This document shows, piece after piece, positions 1-10,458 of a DNA stretch of 64,000 nucleotides. Source of the DNA: Gadus chalcogrammus (taxonomy: Eukaryota; Chordata; Actinopteri; Gadiformes; Gadidae); the NCBI RefSeq assembly GCF_026213295.1, contig NC_079427.1, positions 30,897,184 to 30,961,183 of the forward strand, in the 5' to 3' direction. Every line of letters begins with the position of its first letter. The first letter of the stretch is position 1. Below the pieces are notes generated by a model. It saw nothing but the letters and a program-made list of their open reading frames with translations. It was not told where the DNA came from and did no database searches. The translations under genes and the position numbers were made by a program.

Positions 1-182
1 TTAAAGAAACGGTCAGTACCTGCTTTGTTTTGACAAGAGGGGAGCTTCTTTGTCCTTTAATCCACTGGGATCCACTGATTCATTATCGTCCACTCGGGAT
101 TACATTTGTGTGGAATACAACCTTACACTTGGAAGGTGTATGGTTGACATCGTAAGACTGACAATCCTTTTTCATATCGTAG

Positions 183-230
183 GACAAATATCCGATAAGA
201 CGGTGGTAAAGCCAAGGACACAAAACAAAG
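183..230 (+). CDS. Gene 1: basic linker exon (48 nt)
   Basis: Short internal exon of the gene whose 5' part lies left of the window. An AG after a pyrimidine-rich stretch precedes it and GTAAGG follows it. Phase 1 at both ends; it encodes about 16 residues rich in lysine and arginine around TVVKPR. Two paralogous exons of identical length and phase occur at 49902 and 50894, which is the main reason for calling it. No domain is recognised; a flexible or nucleic-acid-contacting basic linker is a guess. Confidence 0.55.
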
Positions 231-772
231 GTAAGGGTTTTGCTGTGATCCTTGGCTCCTCTGAGAACATATTAGATATTTTCTTCTAAAAATGCTGATT
301 TGACCGGAAACCTTTCATAGGTTTGTTGCAGGTTTGTGGACTCACCCTAACCCCGTAAATCAGTGGCGATTTCTCTAAGACTACAAGGGAAGCTTGGCCT
401 CACCTAAAACTTAAAAAGTCAAATATATACTGTTGTGTTAACATTTCATTGACTAAAAATGCGTTAGAAAACTTCCATCTCGAAGACGAGTTTGTTCAGA
501 ATCAGCTGCTTATCGCAGGTCGACTGACTATATTTACTTCTCATAAATTCCCATAGCGCCACAGTGCATTTGCTTATTGAAAGTAACCGTCTACCGACTT
601 CAATGGGGCTGCGTAGAAAAACTTTCTCTGGAACTTTGCCTGGATCTTTTGTGCGTTACAGTTTTGACTCTAAGATTGACTTTTTGACTTGTCTACCCTT
701 TGTTTGAATCCCTCCAATGAATAAATATTTTTGCCTGGGTCTGCACCTGGGTCCTTATCTGCAACCCTTAAC
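231..772 (+). other. Intron of gene 1 with no coding content seen
   Basis: Intronic DNA that aligns along its length with 50942-51640 in gene 2, with scattered substitutions and indels. The gene 2 copy holds an extra stretch near 51330-51550 that is shortened here. I see no exon-like ORF with splice sites in it. Confidence 0.5.
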
Positions 773-982
773 AATGAGTTGGACAGTGCAATGCCTCAGC
801 TTTACAAAATGTTCTAATTAGTGGCAACAATTGGAGCTACATCTGCAGGTGTAGAAAGGAACTTCTCCTGTTTAAAGTGGCTCAAGTCCTACACCCGTAA
901 CACAATGGGCCAAGGCCGTTTAACCAGCCTTTCCCTGCTGGCCACTGAGAGGACAATGATGGTCACTGGAAAAGACAGCTAG
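773..982 (+). pseudogene. hAT transposase C-terminal (hATC) relic, copy 1
   Basis: Decayed end of a hAT transposase matching the better-preserved copy at 51588-51848. The dimerisation-region motif GVER.FSCLKWLKSYTRNT is still legible on the plus strand, but a one-base loss near 775 and a TAA close to the start of the domain break it. It lies in the same intron in both gene copies, so the insertion predates the gene duplication. Non-functional. Confidence 0.6.
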
Positions 983-1077
983 TTGGTATCACAGGGTCTC
1001 AGAGCATTTCCTTGAAAGGGAACAGGGCAGAATTTACCCATAAATAAATTGACAATTTATATAATGTACGTCTTCAG

Positions 1078-1155
1078 GAAATGGAGGCCTGAAAAGAAAT
1101 GGAAGTAAATCAGAAGAAGTGGCCAATAAGAAACCTTGCACGGTTGATGTGTCAG
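1078..1155 (+). CDS. Gene 1: 78-nt hydrophilic linker exon
   Basis: Internal exon bounded by TTCAG and GTGAGC, phase 1 at both ends, 26 codons. It encodes a lysine/serine/glutamate-rich segment (KRNGSKSEEVANKKP, then TVDVS). The gene 2 copy at 51944-52021 differs at four bases by eye, two silent and two replacement, much less than the neighbouring DD exon. It immediately precedes the DD exon in both genes. No known domain. Confidence 0.6.
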
Positions 1156-1290
1156 GTGAGCGGGTGTCATCTTTTGAATCAGATGATTGGTCTCAGGACA
1201 AATGTTTAAGAAGTATGTTTCATGAGTGTTTTATCTTTTGAGATGACTTGATCTGCCTGTATGTGGATTGTCTTTGTCTTTTTTTCCCAG

Positions 1291-1581
1291 ACAGCATCAC
1301 TGAAACCCGCTCCATAGGGAAGACTCTGACTGACAAGGAGCTCAATAATGTGGCCAAAACGCTGGGAAATGAGTGGGAGCAGATTGCCATCCATCTGCAA
1401 ATAACGACCAAAGCTTTGGAGGACATCAAGGCAGAACATAAATCTGTGGCCATGCAGAAGCTGAAGATGTTGGTGATGTGGAAGTGCCGAAGACCACCAG
1501 GAAAGGCCACAGCTCAGGACCTGCTGGAAGGTCTGAAAGACCTGGAGGACGTACCGGCCGAGACTCGTCAGTTATTGACAG
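1291..1581 (+). CDS. Gene 1: death-domain exon
   Basis: A 97-codon exon, phase 1 at both ends, bounded by TTTTTCCCAG and GTAGCG. The product has the six-helix death-domain pattern: an LTDKEL start to helix 1, a VAKTLGNEWEQIA core (leucine-glycine, tryptophan), an IKAEH segment, then the MLVMWK helix, where the second conserved tryptophan lies, and a GKATAQDLLEGL C-terminal helix. Death domains form homotypic assemblies in apoptotic and inflammatory signalling. Without splicing at 1582 the frame stays open to a TGA at 1623-1625, giving an alternative end. About a quarter of residues differ from the gene 2 copy at 52155, unusually many for a block whose introns are over 90 percent alike. Confidence 0.8.
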
Positions 1582-1763
1582 GTAGCGTACTTCACCCACA
1601 CACGGTGAACGTCCAGACCATTTGAGCAGCTCCCCTCTTTTACAGGATCCATTAGTTTACATTACATATTATTTGTGGTAGTAATGTAGTGTGGTCGCAG
1701 TTGCAATTGAGTTTAACTTGTTTTTTGTATGTGCACTAAGGACGTGTCTCTTTGCTTCCTCAG

Positions 1764-1780
1764 ACTTGATTAAGCAGTAG
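1764..1780 (+). CDS. Gene 1: terminal coding exon (short C-terminal tail)
   Basis: Follows a good acceptor (TTGCTTCCTCAG). Read in phase 1 after the DD it adds about five residues (D-L-I-K-Q) and stops at TAG 1778-1780. The gene 2 counterpart at 52628 reads 17 residues before its stop; a local three-base difference creates the earlier stop here. Support is the conserved acceptor and position in both copies. Confidence 0.45.
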
Positions 1781-2660
1781 CCATAGTGAACTAGATAGCT
1801 CTTTCCAAAGAGAACAATGAAGATATGCAGAATAACCTGAAACAGTGAAGCTGTCTGTGAATGCATCCTGGTCGTTGGGATACGGCCAGATGATGACAAC
1901 AGAGACATTATTCAAAAGTGTAAGCAGCCGTAAGAGCTAGGCTCTTGTCGAGTCCATCTTTACCATATAAACTCTTTAAATGGCACAATTGCTCATACAG
2001 CTTTGCTCCACCAGCTTTGGTCAAGATGCACATACTTTGTATGTGTCATGGCATTTTTGAAGCGTTAGCATCAGTTGGGACCCTGTGCTGTGTTATCGGC
2101 CCCTTCCACAATAATTCAAAATATGGACAGATTTATTAAATTCTGTACTTTTAGATTACATTTATCTAACTGACACTTAAGTGCAAAGCGACTTACAATG
2201 ATTGCATTCCACAATGGGAGATTCAACCCAAAAAGAGCAGGAATCGTGCAAGTACATGAAATGCATTCGGTAAGGAAACTTCTTTAAGTGCTAAATTATA
2301 GAAACAAGAGATGAGTTTTCAGTCTGCAATCTTCTTCCAAATGTCTTGAACTTAAAGTAATTAATGATGTCATGTTTAGAATAGGTCCTCCTTCCTCTGC
2401 TATTACTAAGCTGTTCCCCTCAGGTACCTCCTATAGACAAAACTAGATGGTTGTGATCACAGAGTTTCTGAAACAAGTTGACTTCATGCCAAAGAAAGAT
2501 AATGATCATTTTAAACCATCCACTACGATTTGCACAATCTTTTTCTAAGGTTCCCCAAGAGGCAGCTGGTACTGTGTCGGTTCATTGTTTTTATATATAT
2601 TATGTTAACTTTCTGAGCCCGAGCCAGGAAGGTTCAGACGTCTGTTTGGGGAAAAATAAA
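1781..2660 (+). other. Probable 3' UTR of gene 1 with repeat-derived segment
   Basis: Noncoding DNA between the terminal exon and the AATAAA at 2655, conserved against 52681-53966. At about 2150-2290 lies a dispersed fish repeat tail (CAAAGCGACTTACA motif) shared by both copies. The gene 2 copy also holds a 474-bp DNA element absent here near 2090. Confidence 0.4.
2655..2660 (+). terminator. Candidate poly(A) signal of gene 1
   Basis: Canonical AATAAA in GGGGAAAAATAAAAGTGG, followed by T/G-rich DNA (GGTTTGTTTGTGGG). The same hexamer and context occur at 53961-53966 after gene 2. Confidence 0.45.
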
Positions 2661-3018
2661 AGTGGTTTGTTTGTGGGAAAGGCTGCCTTCTTGCTTTATT
2701 GTCCAATATATTTCTGTACTAGTCATGCCAACATATTCAATATCAATTAAAACGTCAATGACATTAATATAATTCAACAGCATTCAATAGATAATGGGAT
2801 ACATTAGTGTAAAGCTATTAGTCCCATTCAGCTCAATGATTAGTAATTATTATGTTGACATGGAAAGAAAATTGCGTTCAATGTAAAAGGACCTTTACTT
2901 GTAAGCTGTGACCTATAGTTTTACATTTACAGACTTAACTAGAATTCTTACCATTCCTGAAGAAATGGTACTTGCAATGCCACTACATCTGTGTATTTGT
3001 TTGTGTATGTGTGCTCAC

Positions 3019-3442
3019 CTTCATCAACCTCAGCACTGGCAACTGGCAAAAAGACAAAACAGAAGGGAGGGTGAGATGGAGGAATGGTAAATCTGCAACC
3101 AGACACAATTCTGCAGTTAGCAGTGATACGTTTTGTATAGAAGCAATCCTATGAACTTTATAGACACACACACAACAGAATGCAATACTTCTGTTGTCAG
3201 ATCACCTAGTCATTGAGACTCAAAGCTCAATGGAAGAGTGTAACTGCTCACCCTTATTATCTTCATCAATCTCAGCACTGGTGTCTGGCAAAAAGACAAA
3301 ACAAGAAGGGAGGGTGAGAGGGAGGGAGGGAGAAGCCTGGAGGTATGTAGCGTGAGAAGAGAACCAGAACTCTTACCAGAATCTGAATCTGAAGCGTCCT
3401 TCTCCTCAAGCCAGCACACCGTGGGGAACATGCATGCTGTGG
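3019..3442 (-). CDS. Three small candidate exons on the minus strand
   Basis: On the minus strand three short exons fit splice rules and phase 1: 3442-3377 (66 nt, ending in an acidic WLEEKDASDSDS segment, donor GTAAGA), 3284-3252 (33 nt, TSAEIDEDNK, donor GTGAGC) and 3042-3019 (24 nt, SAEVDE, donor GTGAGC). The last two follow near-identical pyrimidine-rich acceptors (TTTTGTCTTTTTGCCAG) and look like a tandem exon duplication. They would be acidic tail exons of a divergent gene between gene 1 and gene 2. Family not recognised, no terminal exon found. Could be chance. Confidence 0.3.
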
Positions 3443-3499
3443 CTTTTGTGAGAAAGAGAGAGAAAGAGAGAACAGGTTTTGTCATGCACCACAAAGCAT

Positions 3500-4590
3500 T
3501 CCCTGTATTTGATCATTGAGTGTGTGTGTTTAGGAAATGTTATACTCCAATAAACGATTGTTAACATGAATACATTTGTAGTTTGTTTCTAATTAATAGT
3601 CATGTTATGTACATTTTTGCATATTTTTACCCACAATACTGAAATTGAACAGCTGACTTCCTTGGGTTACTACTAATATACAAAATTCCACAAATAACCC
3701 AACTGGACTCTCAACATGACCACAGCTTGCAGGGTTTTCATGTAAACTTACAAACTACATTAATATAGGTAATATATGTATCATGTATCATGATACATGA
3801 TAGGCCTACTCAACGTTGAGCCTATTTTCCAAACATTTTGGGGTTAATTAAATGCAGACAGCGATTCTTAAGGGTATGTTACTTATCAACTCTTGAGTGG
3901 TGTATCAACTCCCATTCGGCCTGACTATAAATTCACTTTTTTAATCTATCAATCACAACATCCATCAATTTATCTACTTTTGCAGACAAATATTTGAATA
4001 CAATTATCTGTTACAAGTAGGCCTATAGTAGGAGACCTTCGTGGAGATTCTAAGAGCATTGCTGTGCTCGGTTCTACCTCAGGTAGGGGTACCTCCCTTC
4101 CTGTAGACCATCTCTGTTGTGCAGAACAATATGCAGGGAACGCGAGTCCACTCGATACAGACGGACTACTGAACGCAGCCAGAATAGACTTGTATCACAA
4201 TAATAGGCCTATGGATATTAATTATACATTGTATTTTAAATGCACCTATATACAGCAAACCCCATGTACAGTGTTGTGGAATAGGACAAGTCGAAATAAA
4301 GTTGAGTTTTAACTTGAACTCACTGATATCACAGTGAGGAGATAAATATGAATTTCAGGAGTCACACCAGGAGTCTACAGAACACAAGTATACTGGATAT
4401 GAACTCAGTCCACATTTAGTACTGTTCAATAGCACAGACCAACCACTACAGTAGGCCCTATAACTAAACCCTGACCACACTGATCGATCGCAATAGCCTA
4501 CTTCTAAAACTGATGTGAATATCCCGTCATATAGTAGCCTCATAAATGGTGTAACACAATGTTACAAAGTCCAAAGGTGTTTCGAGATCA
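3500..4590. other. Intergenic DNA or minus-strand intron; nothing firm
   Basis: A/T-rich sequence with a short palindromic stretch near 3781-3803 (repeats of ATGATACATG) and no ORF with convincing splice sites. If the minus-strand exons are real this is their upstream intron. Confidence 0.3.
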
Positions 4591-4601
4591 ATTCGGTTTA
4601 C

Positions 4602-4608
4602 CTCCCAT
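4602..4608 (-). CDS. Candidate minus-strand first coding exon (ATG GGA G)
   Basis: On the minus strand ACC ATG GGA G is followed by a GTAAAC donor, leaving phase 1, which matches the phase of the three minus-strand exons at 3019-3442. It would place a divergent start about 580 bp from the gene 2 start. Short motifs like this arise by chance. Confidence 0.18.
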
Positions 4609-5035
4609 GGTGCAGTAAACATAGGCTACGTGACTAATTCAGATGCGATATCAACCACTTTAGTTTTCACTTCTACTTCCGCTGTGTTGCAGGCTTTCCA
4701 GCCTACCAACTATCAGAACAGTTCGTTTCTTCATGGTAAGAACAAACTTTCCACTTTAAAATGCACTATGAAGTTCACTTCCTCCTTTTTCTAAAATGAT
4801 ACTGAAAAATATCATTTAATTTAACTTCATTTCTGTAGGGTTGCTGAAATAAAATGTAAGTGTGCTTGAGCAGCACTAAAAAGAGTCTAAAATCACCACT
4901 GCTAATATGTGTTGTCATAATGTTTATCAGGAAGGAAATGAGCTCCATAACCACCAGGTAGTTCTACCCAGAGAGGCTGGGTGTGGTAGGCTACGGCGTG
5001 TGATGACCTAAGGCGGTCTTATTGGTGTAACCTGA

Positions 5036-5188
5036 ACCTGTTGGTCTGCATCAGTTAGAAACACGTGATGGAAAAGAGGATACTCCAACCAATTAGAACC
5101 CTGAAAGATAAAGGAAGTCTGTTAAAATCGAAAGTAGATTAATCATATTGGTCGATGTTGCAACGTATGCCTACGTTCACAAGAAACT
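5036..5188 (+). promoter_or_regulatory. Gene 2 proximal promoter, conserved with gene 3
   Basis: About 155 bp before the start codon aligns with 61683-61843 upstream of gene 3. Shared blocks are TGTTGGTCTGCAT at the outer edge, a CCAAT box (CCAACCAAT), AGATAAAGGAAGT (GATA-like core next to an ETS-like GGAA core) and an inverted CCAAT (ATTGGT) nearer the ATG. No clear TATA box here. The factor assignments are motif matches only; the conservation between paralogues is directly visible. Confidence 0.5.
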
Positions 5189-5195
5189 ATGGAAG
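5189..5195 (+). CDS. Gene 2: first coding exon (ATG GAA G)
   Basis: ATG GAA G followed by GTAAGCC, leaving phase 1. Spliced to the first CARD exon at 6377 it reads Met-Glu-Glu-Leu-Gly-Arg, a natural CARD N-terminus. The gene 3 paralogue has ATG GCA G followed by the same GTAAGCC and a similar intron start. A tiny initiator exon fits the phase rule of all later exons. Confidence 0.55.
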
Positions 5196-6376
<1,181 letters not shown>

Positions 6377-6649
6377 AACTTGGAAGGATTCGCTCTAAAT
6401 TAGTCATACTGTTATTGGACCAAGATGTCATCAATCTCCTGCGTTACCTTAGGGAGATGAATGTGTTGAATGACGAGGAGAAGGAGACTGTAGAGGGGTG
6501 GATGACAAGTGAAGACATAGCACGTTGTCTCATTGATACGGTGATGAAGAAAGGGGAGAGAGCATGTAGTGTGATGGTTGATTATCTGACTGAGAAGCCC
6601 CCTGAACTATGGCCGACCCTGGGACTGACCCCAACTTCTGCTCTCATCA
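6377..6649 (+). CDS. Gene 2: CARD exon A1
   Basis: A 91-codon exon, phase 1-1, bounded by TTTGTCTTTCAG and GTGAGT. It encodes a full caspase-recruitment domain: LGRIRSKLV (helix 1), DVINLLRYLRE (helix 2), VLNDEEKETV (helix 3), ARCLIDTVMKKG (helix 4), SVMVDYL (helix 5) and PELWPTLGL (helix 6). This is the caspase-1/ASC/NLR-type CARD pattern, with N-D-E-E-K and R-C-L-I-D. CARDs polymerise with partner CARDs. It is the first CARD after the initiator exon. It differs from A2 at about 8 residues, with a similar number of silent changes, consistent with some constraint. ARCLIDT is preceded by an unusual SEDI where other copies have a basic residue. Confidence 0.85.
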
Positions 6650-6793
6650 GTGAGTTTGACATTTTCATAAAGTTACCTTAACATGTGTGTTAAGTTTGTC
6701 AGAAACTAATTTGCTGAAATGTTGGTGTCAATCAAAGTAATTGATGTTAAGCGTAATGGACCACTTCTCCTGTAGGGGCCCAGAATCACATAT

Positions 6794-6944
<151 letters not shown>

Positions 6945-7084
6945 CACAGGCGAGTTGTGATTTTGAGTGTATATTTTAAAGAATTTATCAATTTTTATCC
7001 CAGAAATTGTCAATGCAGAGATAATTTGGTTGAGAAGAAACTTACATTTGTTTAATTTGCCTTTTCTTTTGATTTGTATTTCAG

Positions 7085-7357
7085 AACTTGGAAGGATTGG
7101 CTCTAAATTAGTCTACACGTTGTCGGACCACGATGTCATCAATCTCCTGCGTTACCTTAGGGAGATGAATGTGTTGAATGACGAGGAGAAGAAGACTGTA
7201 GAGGGGAAGACGACCAAAGAAGACAAAGCACGTTGTCTCATTGATACAGTGCTGGGGAAAGGGGAGCGAGAAATAAGCCTGATGGTTGATTATCTGACGG
7301 CAAAGCAACCTGAACTATGCTTAACCCTGGGTCTGACCCCAACTTCTGCTCGGATCA
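7085..7357 (+). CDS. Gene 2: CARD exon B1
   Basis: 91 codons, phase 1-1, acceptor TTTGTATTTCAG, donor GTGAGT. Complete CARD with the same six-helix pattern as A1; distinguishing residues are VYTLSDHD in helix 1-2 and GKGEREISLM around helices 4-5. The cassette (exon plus about 430 bp of intron with a GT tract) is a tandem copy of A1. About 11 residues differ from B2 at 20827. Expected to act as a CARD-CARD interaction module; binding partner unknown. Confidence 0.85.
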
Positions 7358-7492
7358 GTGAGTTCAAAATGTTTATAAAGTTCCCTTAACATTTGTGTTA
7401 AGTTATTTCACCAACTATTTTGCTTCGGTGTTAATCAAAGTAATTGCTGTTAAGCGTAATGCACCACTTCACCTGTAGGGGCCCAGAATCAC

Positions 7493-7642
<150 letters not shown>

Positions 7643-7778
7643 AGGGGAGTTGTGATTTTGATTGTATATTTTAAAGAATTGATAAATTATTATCCCAGAA
7701 ATTATCAATGCAGATTATTATGTTGAGAGTTTTCTTTTAATTAATTTAATTTGCCTTTTCTCTTGATTTGTCTTTCAG

Positions 7779-8048
7779 AACTTCAAAGGATTCGCGGTAA
7801 ATTAGTCTACATGTTGTCATACAACGATTTTATCAATCTCCTGCATTACCTTAGGAAGATAAATGTGTTGAATGACGAGGAGAAGAACACTGTAGAGGGG
7901 AAGACGACCAGAGAAGACAAAGCACATTGCCTAATTGATACGGTAAAAGAGAAAGGGGGGAAAGCAAGTAGCATGATGGTTGATTATCTGACGGAGAAAC
8001 ACCCTGAACTATGCTCAACCCTGGATCCGACCAAAACTGCTCAGATCA
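7779..8048 (+). CDS. Gene 2: CARD exon C1
   Basis: 90 codons, phase 1-1, acceptor TTTGTCTTTCAG, donor GTGAGT. Complete CARD, one codon shorter than A/B types near the C-terminus (TLDPTKTAQI instead of the LGLTPTS ending). C-type features are SYNDFINLL in helix 2 and a very basic helix 4 (KEKGGKAS). C1 and C2 differ at 8 residues with about 9 replacement and 5 silent changes by eye. The change in surface charge relative to A and B suggests a different interaction face. Confidence 0.85.
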
Positions 8049-8207
8049 GTGAGTTTAACATGTTTTTAAAGTTCCCTTAACATGTGTAAAGTTTTTTGTC
8101 CGTAACTAAATTGCTGAAATTTCAGCGTCAATCAAAGTAATTGCTGTTAGGGGTAATGCACCACTTTACCTGCAGGGGCCAAGAATCACATATAAACTGC
8201 ATATTTT

Positions 8208-8341
<134 letters not shown>

Positions 8342-8807
8342 AAGCGGGAATCGCTTGAAAAGGCGGTCGCCTTGGTCGGTGTGCGGGCTGCGAATACCTC
8401 GGGGGGCTGCTTGCAGTCCTAGTTATTATTATTATTATTATTAATATTAACGCAGGGAGCGAGGGAGCAAAGAGGGAGAGGGCGGTTCTTTGTTGTTTAG
8501 TTTCATTACCTTGCTCTCTTCTGCTCTTTCTACTCTCTCTTTAGAACTGTCAAATCTAATAATAGATGGTATTTAAGATTAATCGACACCAACAATGCAT
8601 TCTGATACCAAAATCTTAAATATTTTCCATTATGTGTACTTGATGTAATCTGTAAATTAAAATGAACACACAAGCTTATAGGTAAAGTTGAGAAATTCGT
8701 TTTATTTGGCAACTTCAACCAACACTACAACAACAGGTGGTAATTTGAGAATAGGTGTAACGTTTTGCTTTAATGCCATTTTCCATTTCTCTTGACTTGT
8801 CTTTCAG

Positions 8808-9047
8808 AACTTGGAAGGATTGGCTCTAAATTATTCGGCATGTTGTCAGACCACGACGTCATCAATCTCCTGCATTACCTGAGGGCGATGAATGTGTTGA
8901 ACGACGAGGAGAAGAAGACTGTAGAGGGGAAGACAAACAGAGAAGACAGAGCACGTTGTCTCATTGATACGGTGTTGGAGAAAGGGGAGAGAGCAAGTAG
9001 CCTGATGGTTGATTATCTGACGAAGAGGCAGCCTGAACTAAGGATAG
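8808..9047 (+). CDS. Gene 2: truncated CARD exon D1 with GC donor
   Basis: Fourth CARD, acceptor TTGTCTTTCAG. Helices 1 to 5 are intact (SDHDVINLLHYLRAMNVLNDEEK, then RCLIDTVLEKG), but the C-terminal 11 codons are lost: PEL runs directly into AGGATAG|GCGAGT. A GC donor (G|GCGAGT) there gives a 240-nt exon ending in phase 1 like its siblings. If the GC site is not used the frame reads on for about 11 residues and stops near 9083, making a short CARD-only product. No equivalent exists in cluster 2, where this DNA is deleted. Either a functional GC-AG exon or a decaying copy. Confidence 0.6.
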
Positions 9048-9198
9048 GCGAGTTGCTATTTAAATGTATTTTTTCATTATTTTAAAAGGAATTATTTACC
9101 TTCATTCAATTATCATCTCGTTTGTCCAAAACGATATGATTCTTAAATGTGTTAATAACAGGAGGAACTAAGGTCACGTAGTGAACTCAGCCTCCCAC

Positions 9199-9539
9199 TG
9201 CGCAATGTGTCGTCGGAGTGACGTCTTTTCTGTTTCATTATTGTACGTCAAATCTCGGTCCACTGCAGGGATTGTTTTGTAACGACAGGCGACGTACTTT
9301 TTTCGACGTCTACCGAACGTCTAATGTTGACGTCCTCTGGACCTCTGTGCAAGGGCCATTTATAGTGCAAATGTGGGCGTTTGTGTAGACTGGTTGACTC
9401 ATTTTAGACATCTTTTTTATACTACTTCTATAATTTATTTATATGTTGATGGTTTTTGCCGTCAGAAAAGGATAAACGGCGATTTATTTAATTGCAGCGT
9501 CGGATAAATGATTATGGACCCACCCGTAGGCCACATGCC

Positions 9540-9634
<95 letters not shown>

Positions 9635-10262
9635 AAATGTAAAATAACAACAAAATATCATAATATACAAATATTACATCATGCATACATTTCCTGTACC
9701 TGTCATACGCTTCCAAATGACGGCAAAAAACCGTACCCTGTTCTAAGGTGAAATGTTATAGCTACAGGAAACCTAATGGTACAGAAAATATCTTGAAACA
9801 TTAAGAAGTAGTATAAAAAAGACGTCTAAAATTAGTCTAAATTTGATGTTGAAAAGGCGTCCACAAACGACCACATTTGAACTAAATAGCCCATCCACGG
9901 AGGTCCCACAGAAGTCAACAGTAGACGTCGCCTGGCGTTACAAAACAACCCCTTCAGTGGACCGAAATTTGACGACCAATAATGACACAGAAAAAACGTC
10001 ACTCCGACGGCATTGCGCATTGGGATCATGTATACATTTCCTGCAGCTGTCATAGGCGTCCAAATGACGTCCAAAAAAATTACCCAGTTCAAAGGTGAAA
10101 TGTTAAAAAGTAAATATGAAGTCCAAGTTGGGTCATGGTTTGACATCCAAATTGTGACCTAGTTTGAACGTCAAATAGATGTCCAGAATGGGTCATGTAC
10201 CAACCGACCTGATATAAACATGATCTGCACGTCTATCCAACGTCCAATGTTTAGTGGGATGG
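9199..10262. mobile_element. GACGT-rich element with long inverted arms
   Basis: Left arm about 9199-9432 and right arm about 9806-10025 are inverted copies (for example AGACATCTTTTTTATACTACTT against AAGTAGTATAAAAAAGACGTCT), with a CA-rich centre. The right side extends to a terminus-like CCAATGTTTAGTGGG near 10262. No ORF of note. A partial copy with the left arm mostly deleted is at 21935-22875. Likely a non-autonomous fold-back DNA transposon that was in the ancestral duplicated block. Confidence 0.6.
9544..9632. repeat. (CA)n microsatellite, ~89 bp
   Basis: CA tract in the centre of the inverted-arm element; in the second copy (22163) it is reduced to a short CACACACACA run. Confidence 0.97.
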
Positions 10263-10407
10263 TTATTTGTGGCACTTTGATCAAACACTGAAACAATTTG
10301 GTTTACCAGAGGTCAACTGAGGAAGTGTTAATTTTTATTTCAGTATTTTTTTAGTCAATTATTTTTAAATTAATGCCATCTTCAAATTCTCTTGATTTGT
10401 CTTTCAG

Positions 10408-10458
10408 AGTTTGGTGAGGATCCGTCATTCAGTAGCAGACAGGAGAGTCCTGGTCTGG
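10408..10458 (+). CDS. Gene 2: short serine-rich linker exon L1 (51 nt)
   Basis: 17 codons, phase 1-1, acceptor TTGTCTTTCAG, donor GTAAGT; product FGEDPSFSSRQESPGL. It matches the first half of the exon at 23021-23119 but lacks its last 48 nt; the deletion is in frame and joins the donor to the shortened exon. The sumoylation-like IKQE of the longer copy is SRQE here. Disordered linker; no fold recognised. Confidence 0.6.

Larger units (their letters stand above)
1..2919 (+). repeat. Segmental duplication D1, copy 1 (3' end of gene 1)
   Basis: Collinear with 50700-54144. It starts at the window edge in the intron after the CARD exon position and ends near 2919 (GACCTAT), where similarity stops abruptly. 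Exons, splice sites, an hATC relic and the poly(A) signal are all in the same order in both copies. Confidence 0.85.
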
